From: an uncultured Saprospiraceae bacterium
GTDB taxonomy: Bacteria > Bacteroidota > Bacteroidia > Chitinophagales > Saprospiraceae
Direction: 5' to 3'
Assembly (NCBI GenBank): GCA_937942435.1
Contig: CALDEM010000054.1
Span: 62,001 to 126,000, forward strand
Length of the DNA: 64,000 nt
Part shown: in pieces, positions 1-8,532 of the stretch
Numbering within the stretch: the first letter of the stretch is position 1
Layout: each line of letters starts with the position of its first letter
The notes under the pieces: generated by a model
Databases searched by the model: none
What the model was told of the DNA's origin: nothing
The model's input: only the letters and a program-made list of their open reading frames with translations
Translations under genes and position numbers: made by a program

Positions 1-1
1 C

Positions 2-463
2 AATATCATGATCAGGAACATGAATACCCAATGTGCTCAAGCTTACGAGCAAAATCCAATCATCATCGTAACTGACACTACCTGTATCCTACCCAATGAA
101 ATTTGTACGGACGGGATCGACAATGACTTTGATGGCCTAGTCGACTGCTTAGACGATGATTGTCTATCAACAACAGCATGCATCAATGTCCCTTCAGTTT
201 ATATACCCAACATTATATCCATTAACAGTGCTAATAATAATGTGTTAACACTGCAGAGTGAAGAGCCACTCAACGTTAAGGCTTTTAACATCTTTGACCG
301 TTGGGGCACTAGGGTTTACTCTGAGTCTCAGTCAGCTGAAAACATCAGATGGGATGGGTCTTTTAGGGGTTTGGTACGCACAGGCGTTTATATTTATCAT
401 TTACAAATCGACATCGGAGGCTCTACAATAAATCAATCAGGAGATATAACAGTTATCAACTGA
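2..463 (+). CDS. C-terminal part of a secreted protein with a gliding-motility (CHU_C) C-terminal domain
   Basis: The reading frame is open to the left edge, so this is the 3' end of a longer gene; the first ATG inside the window (8) is probably internal. The visible part has a MopE-like Asp/Cys-rich motif (EICTDGIDNDFDGLVDC, about residues 33-49 from that ATG). This is followed by the gliding-motility-associated C-terminal domain, recognisable from the FDRWGTRVY and GVYIYHLQI blocks. In Bacteroidota this domain is carried by very large surface or secreted proteins handled by the type IX secretion system. The role of the missing N-terminal part cannot be judged. It lies 29 bp upstream of another secreted protein in the same direction, so the two may be co-transcribed. 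Confidence 0.85.
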   Translation, partial: NIMIRNMNTQCAQAYEQNPIIIVTDTTCILPNEICTDGIDNDFDGLVDCLDDDCLSTTACINVPSVYIPNIISINSANNNVLTLQSEEPLNVKAFNIFDRWGTRVYSESQSAENIRWDGSFRGLVRTGVYIYHLQIDIGGSTINQSGDITVIN

Positions 464-492
464 GTATCTATTTTTACTTATCTTCATATAGC

Positions 493-3400
493 ATGACTCT
501 AAAAACAACATTACGATTAACGGCCATTTGGGTTCTATTCTTTTTGCTTTTTGCAGATCATATATGTGCTCAGGTCGTCAGCATAGAAGAAGAGATTGCT
601 CCATTAAGTTCTATCTCAAATCTTGTTCTGCCCCATCTGGATAACGAGAAACTCAGAGATCAATATAAGTTCTATGAAGAAGTCAAAACTCGTGAGCCTA
701 GTGTATTTGCGGAAGCGATAGACACAGAGGTCAACTGCACAGATCATGGATCATGGGAATCTTCAAAACAAGGTTACTTACTCTGGAGACAGAGGGTCAC
801 TTCAGAAGATGCATACTCACTCAATCTAGGCTTTAGCGACTTCTATCTTCCTTCAAGTGCTTCAGTGTTTATTTATGATATAGAAAGAACTGTTATCATA
901 GGCCCCATAACTCAAAAAGATAATGATGATCACAAACAGTGGTGGTCACCTGTGATTCCTGGGGATCAAGTAATTGTGGAACTACAAGTTGCCCCGGAAG
1001 ATGTAAGTCAAGTAAGATTAACAATAGGTCAGGTGAATCATGATTTTTCGGGCTTTGGCGCGGTACTCTCAGGTTCCTGTAATGTAGATGTGGTATGTGG
1101 GGCCAGTGATGACTTAGCGATTATAGAAAAGTATAGAAATGTGATTAACAGTGTTGGACAGATCACGATCAATGGACAATTTGATTGTACAGGATCTTTA
1201 CTCAATACAACTAGAAACGATTGTACGCCATACCTTATAACTGCAGAGCACTGCGGTATCACCACATCAAACGCTTCTACTGTGGTGGTATATTGGAACT
1301 ATCAGAACTCGCAGTGTCGCACGCCAGATTCATTTGATAGTGGTAATCAAGGAGATGGGAGAAGAACAGAGTTTAACTCTGGCTCAAGCCTTATAGCAAC
1401 GTACGATCAAACGGATTTCGCAATGGTTCTCTTGGATGACCCAGTCGATCCCAATACAAATCCATACTATCTAGGATGGGATAGAGATACTGAGACTGTC
1501 GACTCACTAGCTGTTGTACATCATCCTCGGGGAGAAGAAAAAAGAATTAGTTTTGATTATGACACTCCGGAGTTCAATTTTGATAGAAACTTTATACGCA
1601 TTTTTAACTGGGAAGTAGGAACAACAGAATCTGGTTCTTCAGGTAGCCCGCTTGTTACAACTGAAGGTCTGGTTGTTGGATTTCTTTCTGGCGGAGACGC
1701 AGCATGTGGCAATAGATTAGAAGATGATTTTGGCATGCTTAAAAACTCCTGGGAAGGAGGAGGAACGCCAGAGACTAGTCTCAAGTCATGGCTGGACCCT
1801 ATCAATAGTGGACAGACCAAAATCAGCGGTCGCTTTTGTTCTGACTTAGCTGTACTCAATGAAAATACTGTTTCAATCTGTACTGTCGATAATCCTCAGA
1901 GTTCATTGCAATTAACCGCTACCACAGGATATGAATCAGGGGGTATGCTCCGGGTTGAAAATGCTCCCCAAGGATTAGAGGTTAACTTTTCTAAAAATGA
2001 AATCTTTCAAGGTGAAACTATAGATATTAATTTTGTAGCCGCTAACAATATTCAAAGTGCTACTTACGAATTAACCCTCCTTGTAGAAAATGATCTGGGT
2101 ACTACAGAATATTTTATATCCGTTCTTGTTTTTACAAGCGAGCCTACAGCCCCAAATCTAAATGCGCCAATAGATGGAGCGGTGGATTTAAATTTTGAAG
2201 TCCAATTATCCTGGTCTGATGAGAGCCCTGAGTATATTCTTGAGGTTTCAAGAACTCCTAATTTTACTGCTATTGAAAGAGAAATTAGCAATATAAATGA
2301 TGCGCAATTTGTGCTTGGTGATTTAGAATCTACAACAACATATTATTGGAGAGTTAGAGGGATAAACAAATGTGGTGTTGGTGCTTTCTCATCAGTACGA
2401 TCTTTCACAACTGGTACTATAGTTTGTGAAACATTTCAAGCCGTAGATATTCCAATCAATATTGGAACTGAGCCTATTATAATTAGCTCGACGATCAATG
2501 TAGAAACGAGTGGAAGTATCGCGGATGTAAAGATAAACCAACTAAGAGTGACCCATAGTTGGATAACTGATCTCACTATCAGTTTGATAAGCCCAACAGG
2601 AACTGAAGTATTCTTAGTAGAGACGCCTTGTTCTGGAGAAGATAATATCAATGCTTCTTTTGATGATCAGAGTGAGGTTGTTAACCTAGACTGTCCATTA
2701 ACCCTAGGTAACACATACAAACCATTAGAAAGCCTGAGTGCTTTTGAAAACGAAGATGCTAGTGGTGTCTGGACCCTAAAAGTAGAAGATGCAATTAGTG
2801 AAGATGGTGGGAGCCTTGATGGATGGACCTTAGAACTTTGCTTGAACAAAACAACTAATAATAAGATCCTTACTTCTGATCCAACCTTTGTAGAGGTTTG
2901 TGATAAGAACCCTGAGGCCATAGATCTGATTTTACAACTAAGTGGAGATTGGACAAGCCCATCTGCAGCTATTGTTACAACTGGTTCTGGTCAAAGCATC
3001 GGGTCAAGCACAAGTCCTGATCCCATTGGTTCAGCAACTGAAGTGGTCGTCAGAATTGATGATCCTTCTAGTTTAGTCGGGCAAGACCAACTTACAGTTT
3101 CATTAGCTGATGGCGAAGATCGTATCTCTAGGAATATTCAAATTGTACACATCACCGATGTTAACAAACCAGAACTCACCAGCCCGGTGGAAGGCGAAGA
3201 AAAAGTAGAACTCAATCCTGAATTAAACTGGACGGATGCTTTAACTACTGATGGTAGTTATACAGTTACTCTTTCGCAAAATATGGACTTGAGTGATCCA
3301 ATTGGGACTTTCAATAGCCCTACCAATAACTTAATCCTAGCTAATGATCTCGATATGTTAACAACATATTATTGGCAAGTTACAGCTCTTGGTGCATGCT

Positions 3401-3711
3401 CAGATAGTAGTTCTGATATCGGATCCTTCACAACAGATAACATTGTTGCTACCGTAGATGAAACTTTAGAGAGCGTACAGATATATCCATCACCTGTAGA
3501 CGAGGTGATTTATGTTGACCTCAAAGACATAAACCTTTCTCAAGTCAATTCATATCAGTTGTTATCCATGTCTGGTCAGCTCATTCAGCATCAAGATATA
3601 ACAGATCAATTAACAGAGATACGAGCCTCTTCTCTTTCAGAAGGTATCTACCTAATCAGTTTAATTGGTCCTGAGGGTATACATAGTCGTAAGATTGTGG
3701 TCAGCAGATAG
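493..3711 (+). CDS. Large secreted trypsin-like serine protease with P domain, Fn3-like domains and T9SS sorting domain
   Basis: A 1072-residue exported protein. A signal peptide (about 1-27, ending ICAQ) is followed by a propeptide-like region and a chymotrypsin-fold protease with catalytic triad candidates His253 (TAEHC), Asp308 (TDFAMVLL) and Ser383 (GSSGSP), similar to lysyl-endopeptidase types. After it come a fibronectin-III-like domain (about 550-640), a proprotein-convertase P domain (about 655-790, with the WTLKVED and LDGWTLELC blocks), a second Fn3-like module (about 890-985) and a C-terminal Por/T9SS sorting domain (about 993-1072: YPSPV, LSEGIYLI, KIVVSR). It probably works outside the cell or on its surface in protein degradation. 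Substrate specificity cannot be read from the sequence. The ATG at 493 gives a complete signal peptide. Confidence 0.88.
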   Translation: MTLKTTLRLTAIWVLFFLLFADHICAQVVSIEEEIAPLSSISNLVLPHLDNEKLRDQYKFYEEVKTREPSVFAEAIDTEVNCTDHGSWESSKQGYLLWRQRVTSEDAYSLNLGFSDFYLPSSASVFIYDIERTVIIGPITQKDNDDHKQWWSPVIPGDQVIVELQVAPEDVSQVRLTIGQVNHDFSGFGAVLSGSCNVDVVCGASDDLAIIEKYRNVINSVGQITINGQFDCTGSLLNTTRNDCTPYLITAEHCGITTSNASTVVVYWNYQNSQCRTPDSFDSGNQGDGRRTEFNSGSSLIATYDQTDFAMVLLDDPVDPNTNPYYLGWDRDTETVDSLAVVHHPRGEEKRISFDYDTPEFNFDRNFIRIFNWEVGTTESGSSGSPLVTTEGLVVGFLSGGDAACGNRLEDDFGMLKNSWEGGGTPETSLKSWLDPINSGQTKISGRFCSDLAVLNENTVSICTVDNPQSSLQLTATTGYESGGMLRVENAPQGLEVNFSKNEIFQGETIDINFVAANNIQSATYELTLLVENDLGTTEYFISVLVFTSEPTAPNLNAPIDGAVDLNFEVQLSWSDESPEYILEVSRTPNFTAIEREISNINDAQFVLGDLESTTTYYWRVRGINKCGVGAFSSVRSFTTGTIVCETFQAVDIPINIGTEPIIISSTINVETSGSIADVKINQLRVTHSWITDLTISLISPTGTEVFLVETPCSGEDNINASFDDQSEVVNLDCPLTLGNTYKPLESLSAFENEDASGVWTLKVEDAISEDGGSLDGWTLELCLNKTTNNKILTSDPTFVEVCDKNPEAIDLILQLSGDWTSPSAAIVTTGSGQSIGSSTSPDPIGSATEVVVRIDDPSSLVGQDQLTVSLADGEDRISRNIQIVHITDVNKPELTSPVEGEEKVELNPELNWTDALTTDGSYTVTLSQNMDLSDPIGTFNSPTNNLILANDLDMLTTYYWQVTALGACSDSSSDIGSFTTDNIVATVDETLESVQIYPSPVDEVIYVDLKDINLSQVNSYQLLSMSGQLIQHQDITDQLTEIRASSLSEGIYLISLIGPEGIHSRKIVVSR

Positions 3712-3759
3712 TCAAGAATTTGGATCTTTCAGGAACTAATTACTCAAGATTATAGTAAT

Positions 3760-3767
3760 TACATTTG
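3760..3767 (+). promoter_or_regulatory. Candidate -7 promoter element for the zinc metallopeptidase
   Basis: TACATTTG matches the Bacteroidota primary-sigma -7 consensus TAnnTTTG exactly and lies 66 bp before the start codon. No convincing TTTG -33 element is seen at the expected distance, so the call is moderate. Confidence 0.35.
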
Positions 3768-3833
3768 TGGCTTATGGTAGCACCTAATGTTTCTGCTATC
3801 CACAGATAAATTATAAACGAATAAACTAAACAT

Positions 3834-4700
3834 ATGAGATGGGAAGGTCGTCAAGGAAGTAGAAATGTAGAAGACCGCCGTGGTCAAACAATGAAACGTG
3901 TCGGTGGAGGTATAGGCATAGGAGCTATCCTTATAGCCATTGTTGCTATGTTGCTTGGAGATCAAGATGCACTTGGTTCTTTGATGAATGAAGCTGTACA
4001 GGGAGGATCTTCAGCTCAAACTACATCACAAGAATATCGACCGTCAGCAGAAGAGCAAGAGTTAGCTCAGATGGTTTCTGTAGTACTTAAAGAAACAGAA
4101 GATGTGTGGGCAGACATCTTCAGAGACCAACTCAATCGCCAATACCAACCTGCTGTCTTGGTATTATTTAGCGGAAGTAGTACATCAGCTTGTGGTTCAG
4201 CAAGAGCAGCAACGGGGCCTTTTTATTGCCCTGCAGACAGAAAGGTATACATAGACCTTAGTTTTTATGATGAACTGCGGAGAAAGTTTAGAGCTCCTGG
4301 CGATTTTGCCATGGCTTATGTTGTCGCTCATGAAGTAGCACATCACGTGCAAAACTTGTTGGGCATCACCAATCAAATGGATGCCCAAAGAGGACGTGTA
4401 AGCAAAGAGAAGTATAATGACTTATCGGTAAGACTGGAGCTTCAGGCGGACTTTTTATCAGGCGTATGGGCCAATCACGCTCATCGCAAATCAGGATTTC
4501 TCGAAAGAGGAGATATAGAAGAAGCTATGAATGCAGCTGCAGCTATAGGTGACGACAGGATACAAATGGAGTCAAGAGGATATACTGTCCCAGAATCATT
4601 TACTCATGGCACTTCTGAGCAACGTATGAGATGGTTGAGAAAAGGCTTGGAAACAGGTGATATCAGTCAAGGAGACACTTTTGGAGTTCAGGTTTTATAG
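3834..4700 (+). CDS. Neutral zinc metallopeptidase, YpfJ family
   Basis: The 288-residue protein matches the putative neutral zinc metallopeptidase family (Pfam Zn_peptidase_2, E. coli YpfJ) along its length. The N-terminus is MRWEGRQGSRNVEDRRG, then a single membrane anchor (about 23-45), a linker, and the catalytic domain with H166-E167-x-x-H170 (HEVAHH) and the downstream RLELQADFLSGVWANHA block holding the probable third zinc ligand. The family is membrane-anchored with the domain on the outer side of the inner membrane; its substrates are poorly known. It is preceded by a possible TAnnTTTG promoter and followed by a weak hairpin terminator, so it is probably monocistronic. Family assignment is firm, function is not. 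Confidence 0.9.
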   Translation: MRWEGRQGSRNVEDRRGQTMKRVGGGIGIGAILIAIVAMLLGDQDALGSLMNEAVQGGSSAQTTSQEYRPSAEEQELAQMVSVVLKETEDVWADIFRDQLNRQYQPAVLVLFSGSSTSACGSARAATGPFYCPADRKVYIDLSFYDELRRKFRAPGDFAMAYVVAHEVAHHVQNLLGITNQMDAQRGRVSKEKYNDLSVRLELQADFLSGVWANHAHRKSGFLERGDIEEAMNAAAAIGDDRIQMESRGYTVPESFTHGTSEQRMRWLRKGLETGDISQGDTFGVQVL

Positions 4701-4717
4701 AGCTCTGTGGGCTTTTT
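4701..4717 (+). terminator. Weak intrinsic terminator after the metallopeptidase
   Basis: AGCTC-TGT-GGGCT (five pairs, one of them G-T) is followed directly by TTTTAT. It starts immediately after the stop codon. The stem is short, so efficiency is doubtful. Confidence 0.4.
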
Positions 4718-4846
4718 ATCCATAAATTCGTCTGTCTTGACCTTGGGGCTCTAGAAGATCTTTAGGCGGTGCTCTCTTTACAAAACAAGAAGAAAACTTG
4801 TCTGAAACTATCTCAGAATAAAAATCGATAAATAATCGATCTGCAG

Positions 4847-4877
4847 TTTACTCATTAACTACAATGTTTTAGCTTTG
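4847..4877 (+). promoter_or_regulatory. Promoter of the tRNA gene
   Basis: TTTA (4847-4850), 19 bp, then TAGCTTTG (4870-4877) fits the Bacteroidota consensus TTTG-N19-TAnnTTTG with one mismatch in the -33 element and a perfect -7 element. Transcription would start about 7 bp later, only a few bases before the mature tRNA 5' end, as expected for a tRNA promoter. Confidence 0.6.
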
Positions 4878-4889
4878 CGCTCCTAATCA

Positions 4890-4963
4890 GGGCCTATAGC
4901 TCAGCTGGTTAGAGCACCTGACTCATAATCAGGGGGTCTGGGGTTCAAGTCCCTGTGGGCCCA
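4890..4963 (+). tRNA. tRNA with CAU anticodon, probably tRNA-Ile2 (lysidine type)
   Basis: A full cloverleaf can be folded: acceptor stem GGGCCTA/TGGGCCC with discriminator A (4963), D arm AGCTCAGCTGGTTAGAGC, anticodon stem CCTGA/TCAGG with loop CTCATAA, and T loop TTCAAGT. No CCA is encoded, as is usual in Bacteroidota. The anticodon CAU is read either as elongator Met or, after lysidine modification by TilS, as Ile (AUA codons). The GGGCCTATAGCTCAG acceptor/D-arm start and the CTCATAA loop resemble the bacterial tRNA-Ile2 group (compare B. subtilis GGACCTTTAGCTCAG) more than elongator Met (GGCGGTGTAGCTCAG). I therefore favour Ile2 but cannot exclude Met. Confidence 0.93.
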
Positions 4964-4968
4964 CTTGA

Positions 4969-5007
4969 AAAGAGGAGTTCTGCAATGCAGGACTCCTCTT
5001 GTTTTTT
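4969..5007. terminator. Strong bidirectional terminator between tRNA and M1 aminopeptidase gene
   Basis: AAGAGGAGTTCTGC pairs with GCAGGACTCCTCTT across a 3-base loop (about 14 bp, one G-T). It is flanked by GTTTTTT on the right, which serves the tRNA, and AAAA on the left, which is TTTT for the leftward gene ending at 5006. It separates two convergent transcripts. Confidence 0.85.
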
Positions 5008-7627
5008 AATAAGACATATATCGCTGGACCAATAATTCATTGGTCTCCTTTGCTTTTATCTCTTCTATTATAGTCGTTAGTTGATCCGAGGAAGCCGCGT
5101 CATCTTTCTGAAACTTCGTTCTTAGCTTATCAAGCGTATTAGTAGAAGTAAATCTGTAGAAGACATTTTCATTAGTAGATGTTGCGATCTCTTTAAGTCT
5201 CTGCGCTTTATTTAAGATAGTTGGAGTATCCAACTTGATCAGCAAATCATAATACGAATCATAAAAGTTGAAAGCTGAAAATAAACTAACATTAGTCAGT
5301 CGATCTTCAAAGTAAGGTAGGTGTGAGACATCTCCTGATCTAGCAAGTATATCGGATACGCTACCAACCAACAGTGGTGTTTTTTCAGACTTAAGCTTTA
5401 TTGCTTCAGAGAGAGCTGCTTCTTTGTCTTCTTTGTTCAAGGTTTCTAAAGCAGCTGAAATAACGTTGTAAGCTTTGTCAGAAGACATAATCTGGCCTGT
5501 GAGTTTGGTAATATCGACACCTTCAACTCCTCTTAATTTTTTAATGGCCGCCGCCCTCACTGCCGAGTGAGCGTCTGACTTTGCCATTTTTTCGATCTGC
5601 ATTATCAGATCTGCTCTGTCATTCAGTTTTATACTCTCTACTGCTTTCTTGCGCAGTGAAAAGTGATTGTCACTCAGAGCTTTCTCAATAATAGGTTGAG
5701 CTTCTTTTTTATTCTTAATCTTGTCTAAAGCTTCTGCTCTATGTATATATGTATCTACCCATTCATATTGGCGCATATATTCTTCTGTTGTCTTTGATTC
5801 CGACTTAACCATCAATAAGTGATCGTATCTATCAAAAACAATGAGTGCCGGCTCTTCATCCATGACAAGTGCAACTTCATAAGATCGCTCATCAATTGTA
5901 AAATCATACTGTAACTCAGTGCCAGAAGAATTGTAAGCACTTAGCGTCACTGGCAATTGAAAAATAGCTTTTGCCGATTCTGTATTTTGAGTTTGATCAA
6001 CAGTAACTATTAACTCTTTAGAGGCTGCATCATAATCATATGCTAATTCTAAATTAGGATGCCCTGATTCCAGATACCATTGATCAAAAAACCACTGTAG
6101 ATCTAAGCCAGTTACATCTTCAAATGCCATTCTAAGTTCGTCTACCTCTACCGCACTGTGTACGTTATCATTGAGGTATTTGTTTAGTCCTACAAAAAAG
6201 GCATCATCTCCAAGTTCCTTTCTAAGCATGTGCAGTACTAATCCTCCTTTATTATAAGAGTGTCCATCAAACATCTCTTCCTTATCACCATACCCATAGT
6301 GAATCAATGGGTGAGTACCGCTTTGCATAATAGACGCCAAGTATCCTTGCTTCTCACTATTCCTTTGATATCCGGCCGCATCCAATCCGTACTTATGTTC
6401 CTGCCACAAGTGTTCGCTATAATTTGCAAAGCCTTCTTGCAATGTCAGGTTCGCCCAACTTTCAACAGTTACTAGATCGCCAAACCAATGATGAAACAAC
6501 TCATGTGCGACTATAAAGTCATTGTCATTATCTATTAACTCTCTATCAGTTTTTTGGATAAAATCTCCAAAGATCACTGCTGTCGTGTTTTCCATTGCTC
6601 CAGAGACATAATCTTTAGTGATGATCTGACTATATTTATCCCATGGATATGGGTAATCCAAAAGATCTGAAAAATATCTAATCATCTCCGGTGTATGGGC
6701 AAAGATCTGCTTGGCATATGGTTCGTACTCTTTCTCTACATAATATTCTAATAAAAGGCCATCAACCTCTTCTGTAACAACTGCAAAATCACCAACTGCA
6801 ATCATAACGAGATAAGGAGCATGCGGCATGTCCATTTTCCAAGTGTCTGTTCTTGTACCGCTTGCTGCGTTGGACTTAGAGGATATCTTCGTTCCATTAG
6901 AAAGCGTTACAAACTCCTCTTCAACAGTTAGGCTGATCTGATGTGTCAGTTGTTCGTTAGGCTTATCAATAGTAGGAAACCACTTTGAGTTGTGCTCTGT
7001 TTCTCCTTGTGTCCAGATCTGTCTTGGCTTGTTTGCCTCTTCACCTCTTGGGTTTATAAAAAACAAACCTTTGTCACTTGTGATCGCGGTACTTCCTCCT
7101 TCGGGCAGCGCTGATGGCTGAGCTATGTAATCTATAGTCAGAATTAATTTTTGATCACGACTATATGTTTTCTCAATATCAATGATAAGTTTAGCGCCAT
7201 CATACTCATATTGCAACGTCTTCCCCCCTTGATCAGCAATATCTATAATTTCAAAACCCTTTGCATCTAGCGTTAGTGACTTTTGATCGTAGAAGTATGG
7301 CTTCAGCTCCAAGTCTGCTCTACCAAAGACCTTTTCATTAGTCCAATCAAATCTCACATCCAAATCCATATGGACCAAGTCCCAAGCTCTATCAGCAGCA
7401 GCATTATAAACTGGGAGTTTGTAATCTCGAGGAGCAGTAACGACTAGCTCATCTAGCGTGCGTTCTTCTGTATACTCTTCGTCTATACCTGTATCATAGA
7501 TTTCATCTTCATCATCTACGGACTCAACAGGATCTATTATTTCATCTTTTGTAATGATGGCGTTCCTCTGTGTACTACAAGCCGAAATCAGTACAAGAAA
7601 CGATATGAAAATTATATTCTTAATCAT
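5006..7627 (-). CDS. M1 family metallopeptidase (aminopeptidase N-like) lipoprotein with C-terminal HEAT-like region
   Basis: The 873-residue protein starts with a lipoprotein signal (MIKNIIFISFLVLISAC, Cys17), followed by an acidic linker. Then come the M1 N-terminal beta domain, the GAMEN exopeptidase motif (343-347) and the zinc site H375-E-x-x-H379 with third ligand E398 (HELFHHWFGD ... QEGFANY). The region from about 620 to the end is alpha-helical with HEAT-like repeats (for example AQPIIEKALSDNHFSLRKKA). M1 enzymes remove N-terminal residues from peptides; the lipid anchor places this one in the periplasm or on the outer membrane. A promoter with a perfect -7 element lies just upstream, and it shares a terminator with the tRNA. 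A second, different M1 protein lies at 44868-47210. Confidence 0.92.
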   Translation of the reverse strand: MIKNIIFISFLVLISACSTQRNAIITKDEIIDPVESVDDEDEIYDTGIDEEYTEERTLDELVVTAPRDYKLPVYNAAADRAWDLVHMDLDVRFDWTNEKVFGRADLELKPYFYDQKSLTLDAKGFEIIDIADQGGKTLQYEYDGAKLIIDIEKTYSRDQKLILTIDYIAQPSALPEGGSTAITSDKGLFFINPRGEEANKPRQIWTQGETEHNSKWFPTIDKPNEQLTHQISLTVEEEFVTLSNGTKISSKSNAASGTRTDTWKMDMPHAPYLVMIAVGDFAVVTEEVDGLLLEYYVEKEYEPYAKQIFAHTPEMIRYFSDLLDYPYPWDKYSQIITKDYVSGAMENTTAVIFGDFIQKTDRELIDNDNDFIVAHELFHHWFGDLVTVESWANLTLQEGFANYSEHLWQEHKYGLDAAGYQRNSEKQGYLASIMQSGTHPLIHYGYGDKEEMFDGHSYNKGGLVLHMLRKELGDDAFFVGLNKYLNDNVHSAVEVDELRMAFEDVTGLDLQWFFDQWYLESGHPNLELAYDYDAASKELIVTVDQTQNTESAKAIFQLPVTLSAYNSSGTELQYDFTIDERSYEVALVMDEEPALIVFDRYDHLLMVKSESKTTEEYMRQYEWVDTYIHRAEALDKIKNKKEAQPIIEKALSDNHFSLRKKAVESIKLNDRADLIMQIEKMAKSDAHSAVRAAAIKKLRGVEGVDITKLTGQIMSSDKAYNVISAALETLNKEDKEAALSEAIKLKSEKTPLLVGSVSDILARSGDVSHLPYFEDRLTNVSLFSAFNFYDSYYDLLIKLDTPTILNKAQRLKEIATSTNENVFYRFTSTNTLDKLRTKFQKDDAASSDQLTTIIEEIKAKETNELLVQRYMSY

Positions 7628-7653
7628 AATAAAACTCTATTCTAAAAAAATAT

Positions 7654-7682
7654 CAAAGGTACAAGACGTAATAACTAACAAC
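7654..7682 (-). promoter_or_regulatory. Promoter of the M1 aminopeptidase gene
   Basis: On the minus strand GTTG (7682-7679), 17 bp, then TACCTTTG (7661-7654): a perfect TAnnTTTG -7 element with a slightly short spacer. The predicted start lies about 20 bp before the ATG at 7627. Confidence 0.5.
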
Positions 7683-7772
7683 CATCATATTAATATGTTT
7701 TAATATTTATTTTTGCCCTACACTGGTCTAAAAGTGCTGGTTTTAAAAGAGTAAAACCGTACCTGAGTATAG

Positions 7773-8021
7773 GGTGATTACACTGCACTTCGAGAAGATC
7801 GTATATATTTTTATGAGGCCTTTTTTGTGTTGACAGGTGGAGACGAAGATGTATACATTGAAGATGGAACCTTTACATACAGAAACTATACTCTGGTAAC
7901 CACAGGTTTCGATCAAACCATCGTAGATATATTCACCGTTGAATCAGATGGAGATTTCTTAGACTTTTTAAACTTTGAAAGAGATAATGGTTGTAAGCAG
8001 TTCTGGCGTTTTGGCAAGTAG
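7773..8021 (+). pseudogene. Probable remnant of a small lipocalin-like lipoprotein
   Basis: The frame opens right after a TAG at 7770 and reads through 7773-8021 with protein-like composition (GDYTALREDRIYFYEAFF ... GDFLDFLNFERDNGCKQFWRFGK). The only plausible start is a GTG at 7827 inside this coding-like stretch, and no signal peptide is present. The ending, a beta-strand rich segment with Cys near the C-terminus, resembles the last strands of small Bacteroidota lipocalin-like lipoproteins such as the one at 25042-25476. The simplest reading is a gene that has lost its 5' part. It could instead be a short real protein with a GTG start. Confidence 0.35.
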
Positions 8022-8082
8022 TAGAGATTATATCAAACAAAACATTCTCATATCTTCAGTGGGATGAGGCCTGCAACATCAC

Positions 8083-8529
8083 TTAAGACAATAGACGCTT
8101 GACAATAGACGCTAGTGTTTTGCCATCAGCCTTGCCAGCAACTTTCTGAGAGGCCACTCCCATCACCTTGCCCATGTCCTTCATACCAGCTGCTCCTGTC
8201 TCTGCAACAATCTCTTTTATGATTGACGTAAGCTCTTCTTCACTCATTTGTTTTGGTAAAAACCTTTGGATTACTGCGATCTCTTCTTCTTCAACTTTCG
8301 CAAGATCTGCCCTGTCTTGCTTCGTATATATATCAAGTGAGTCTTGTCTCTGCTTAACAAGCTTTTGTAACAACTTGATCTCACCAGCTTGGTCTAGTTC
8401 TTTGCCACTACCGTCAGTCTTTGTTAAGAGGATGGCCGCTTTGATAGCACGGATGCTTCTTAGTGCAGCTTGGTCTTTACTTTTCATGGCAGCCTTTAAC
8501 TGTGACATGACATTTTCTTCTAAACTCAT
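8083..8529 (-). CDS. yqeY: GatB/YqeY domain protein
   Basis: 148 residues, full length for the YqeY family, which shares the helical tRNA-binding tail domain of the amidotransferase GatB. Recognisable blocks are MKSKDQAALRSIRAIKAAI, EIAVIQRFLPKQMSEEEL and the C-terminal MGKVMGVASQKVAGKADGK. The molecular role is unsettled; a function linked to aminoacyl-tRNA metabolism is inferred from homology only. It lies 3 bp downstream of rsmA in the same direction, so the two are probably one transcript. The last codons contain a 14-bp tandem repeat (see findings). Confidence 0.93.
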   Translation of the reverse strand: MSLEENVMSQLKAAMKSKDQAALRSIRAIKAAILLTKTDGSGKELDQAGEIKLLQKLVKQRQDSLDIYTKQDRADLAKVEEEEIAVIQRFLPKQMSEEELTSIIKEIVAETGAAGMKDMGKVMGVASQKVAGKADGKTLASIVKRLLS

Positions 8530-8532
8530 CTG

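Larger units (their letters stand above)
7628..8082. other. 455-bp region without an intact gene
   Basis: It holds the leftward promoter of the M1 gene near its left end, a perfect rightward -7-like TATTTTTG at 7708-7715, and an open but apparently 5'-truncated reading frame (7773-8021) described separately. No tRNA, hairpin terminator or mobile-element end is recognisable. Confidence 0.6.

Noticed and set aside
1557-1859. Reading frames opposite the large protease gene (and similar ones opposite other genes)
   Set aside because: Composition and position show they are reverse-strand shadows of the coding frame.
4344-4349. CACGTG inside the zinc metallopeptidase gene
   Set aside because: Shares only the six central bases with parS; the flanks do not match, and it is explained by the His-Val codons.
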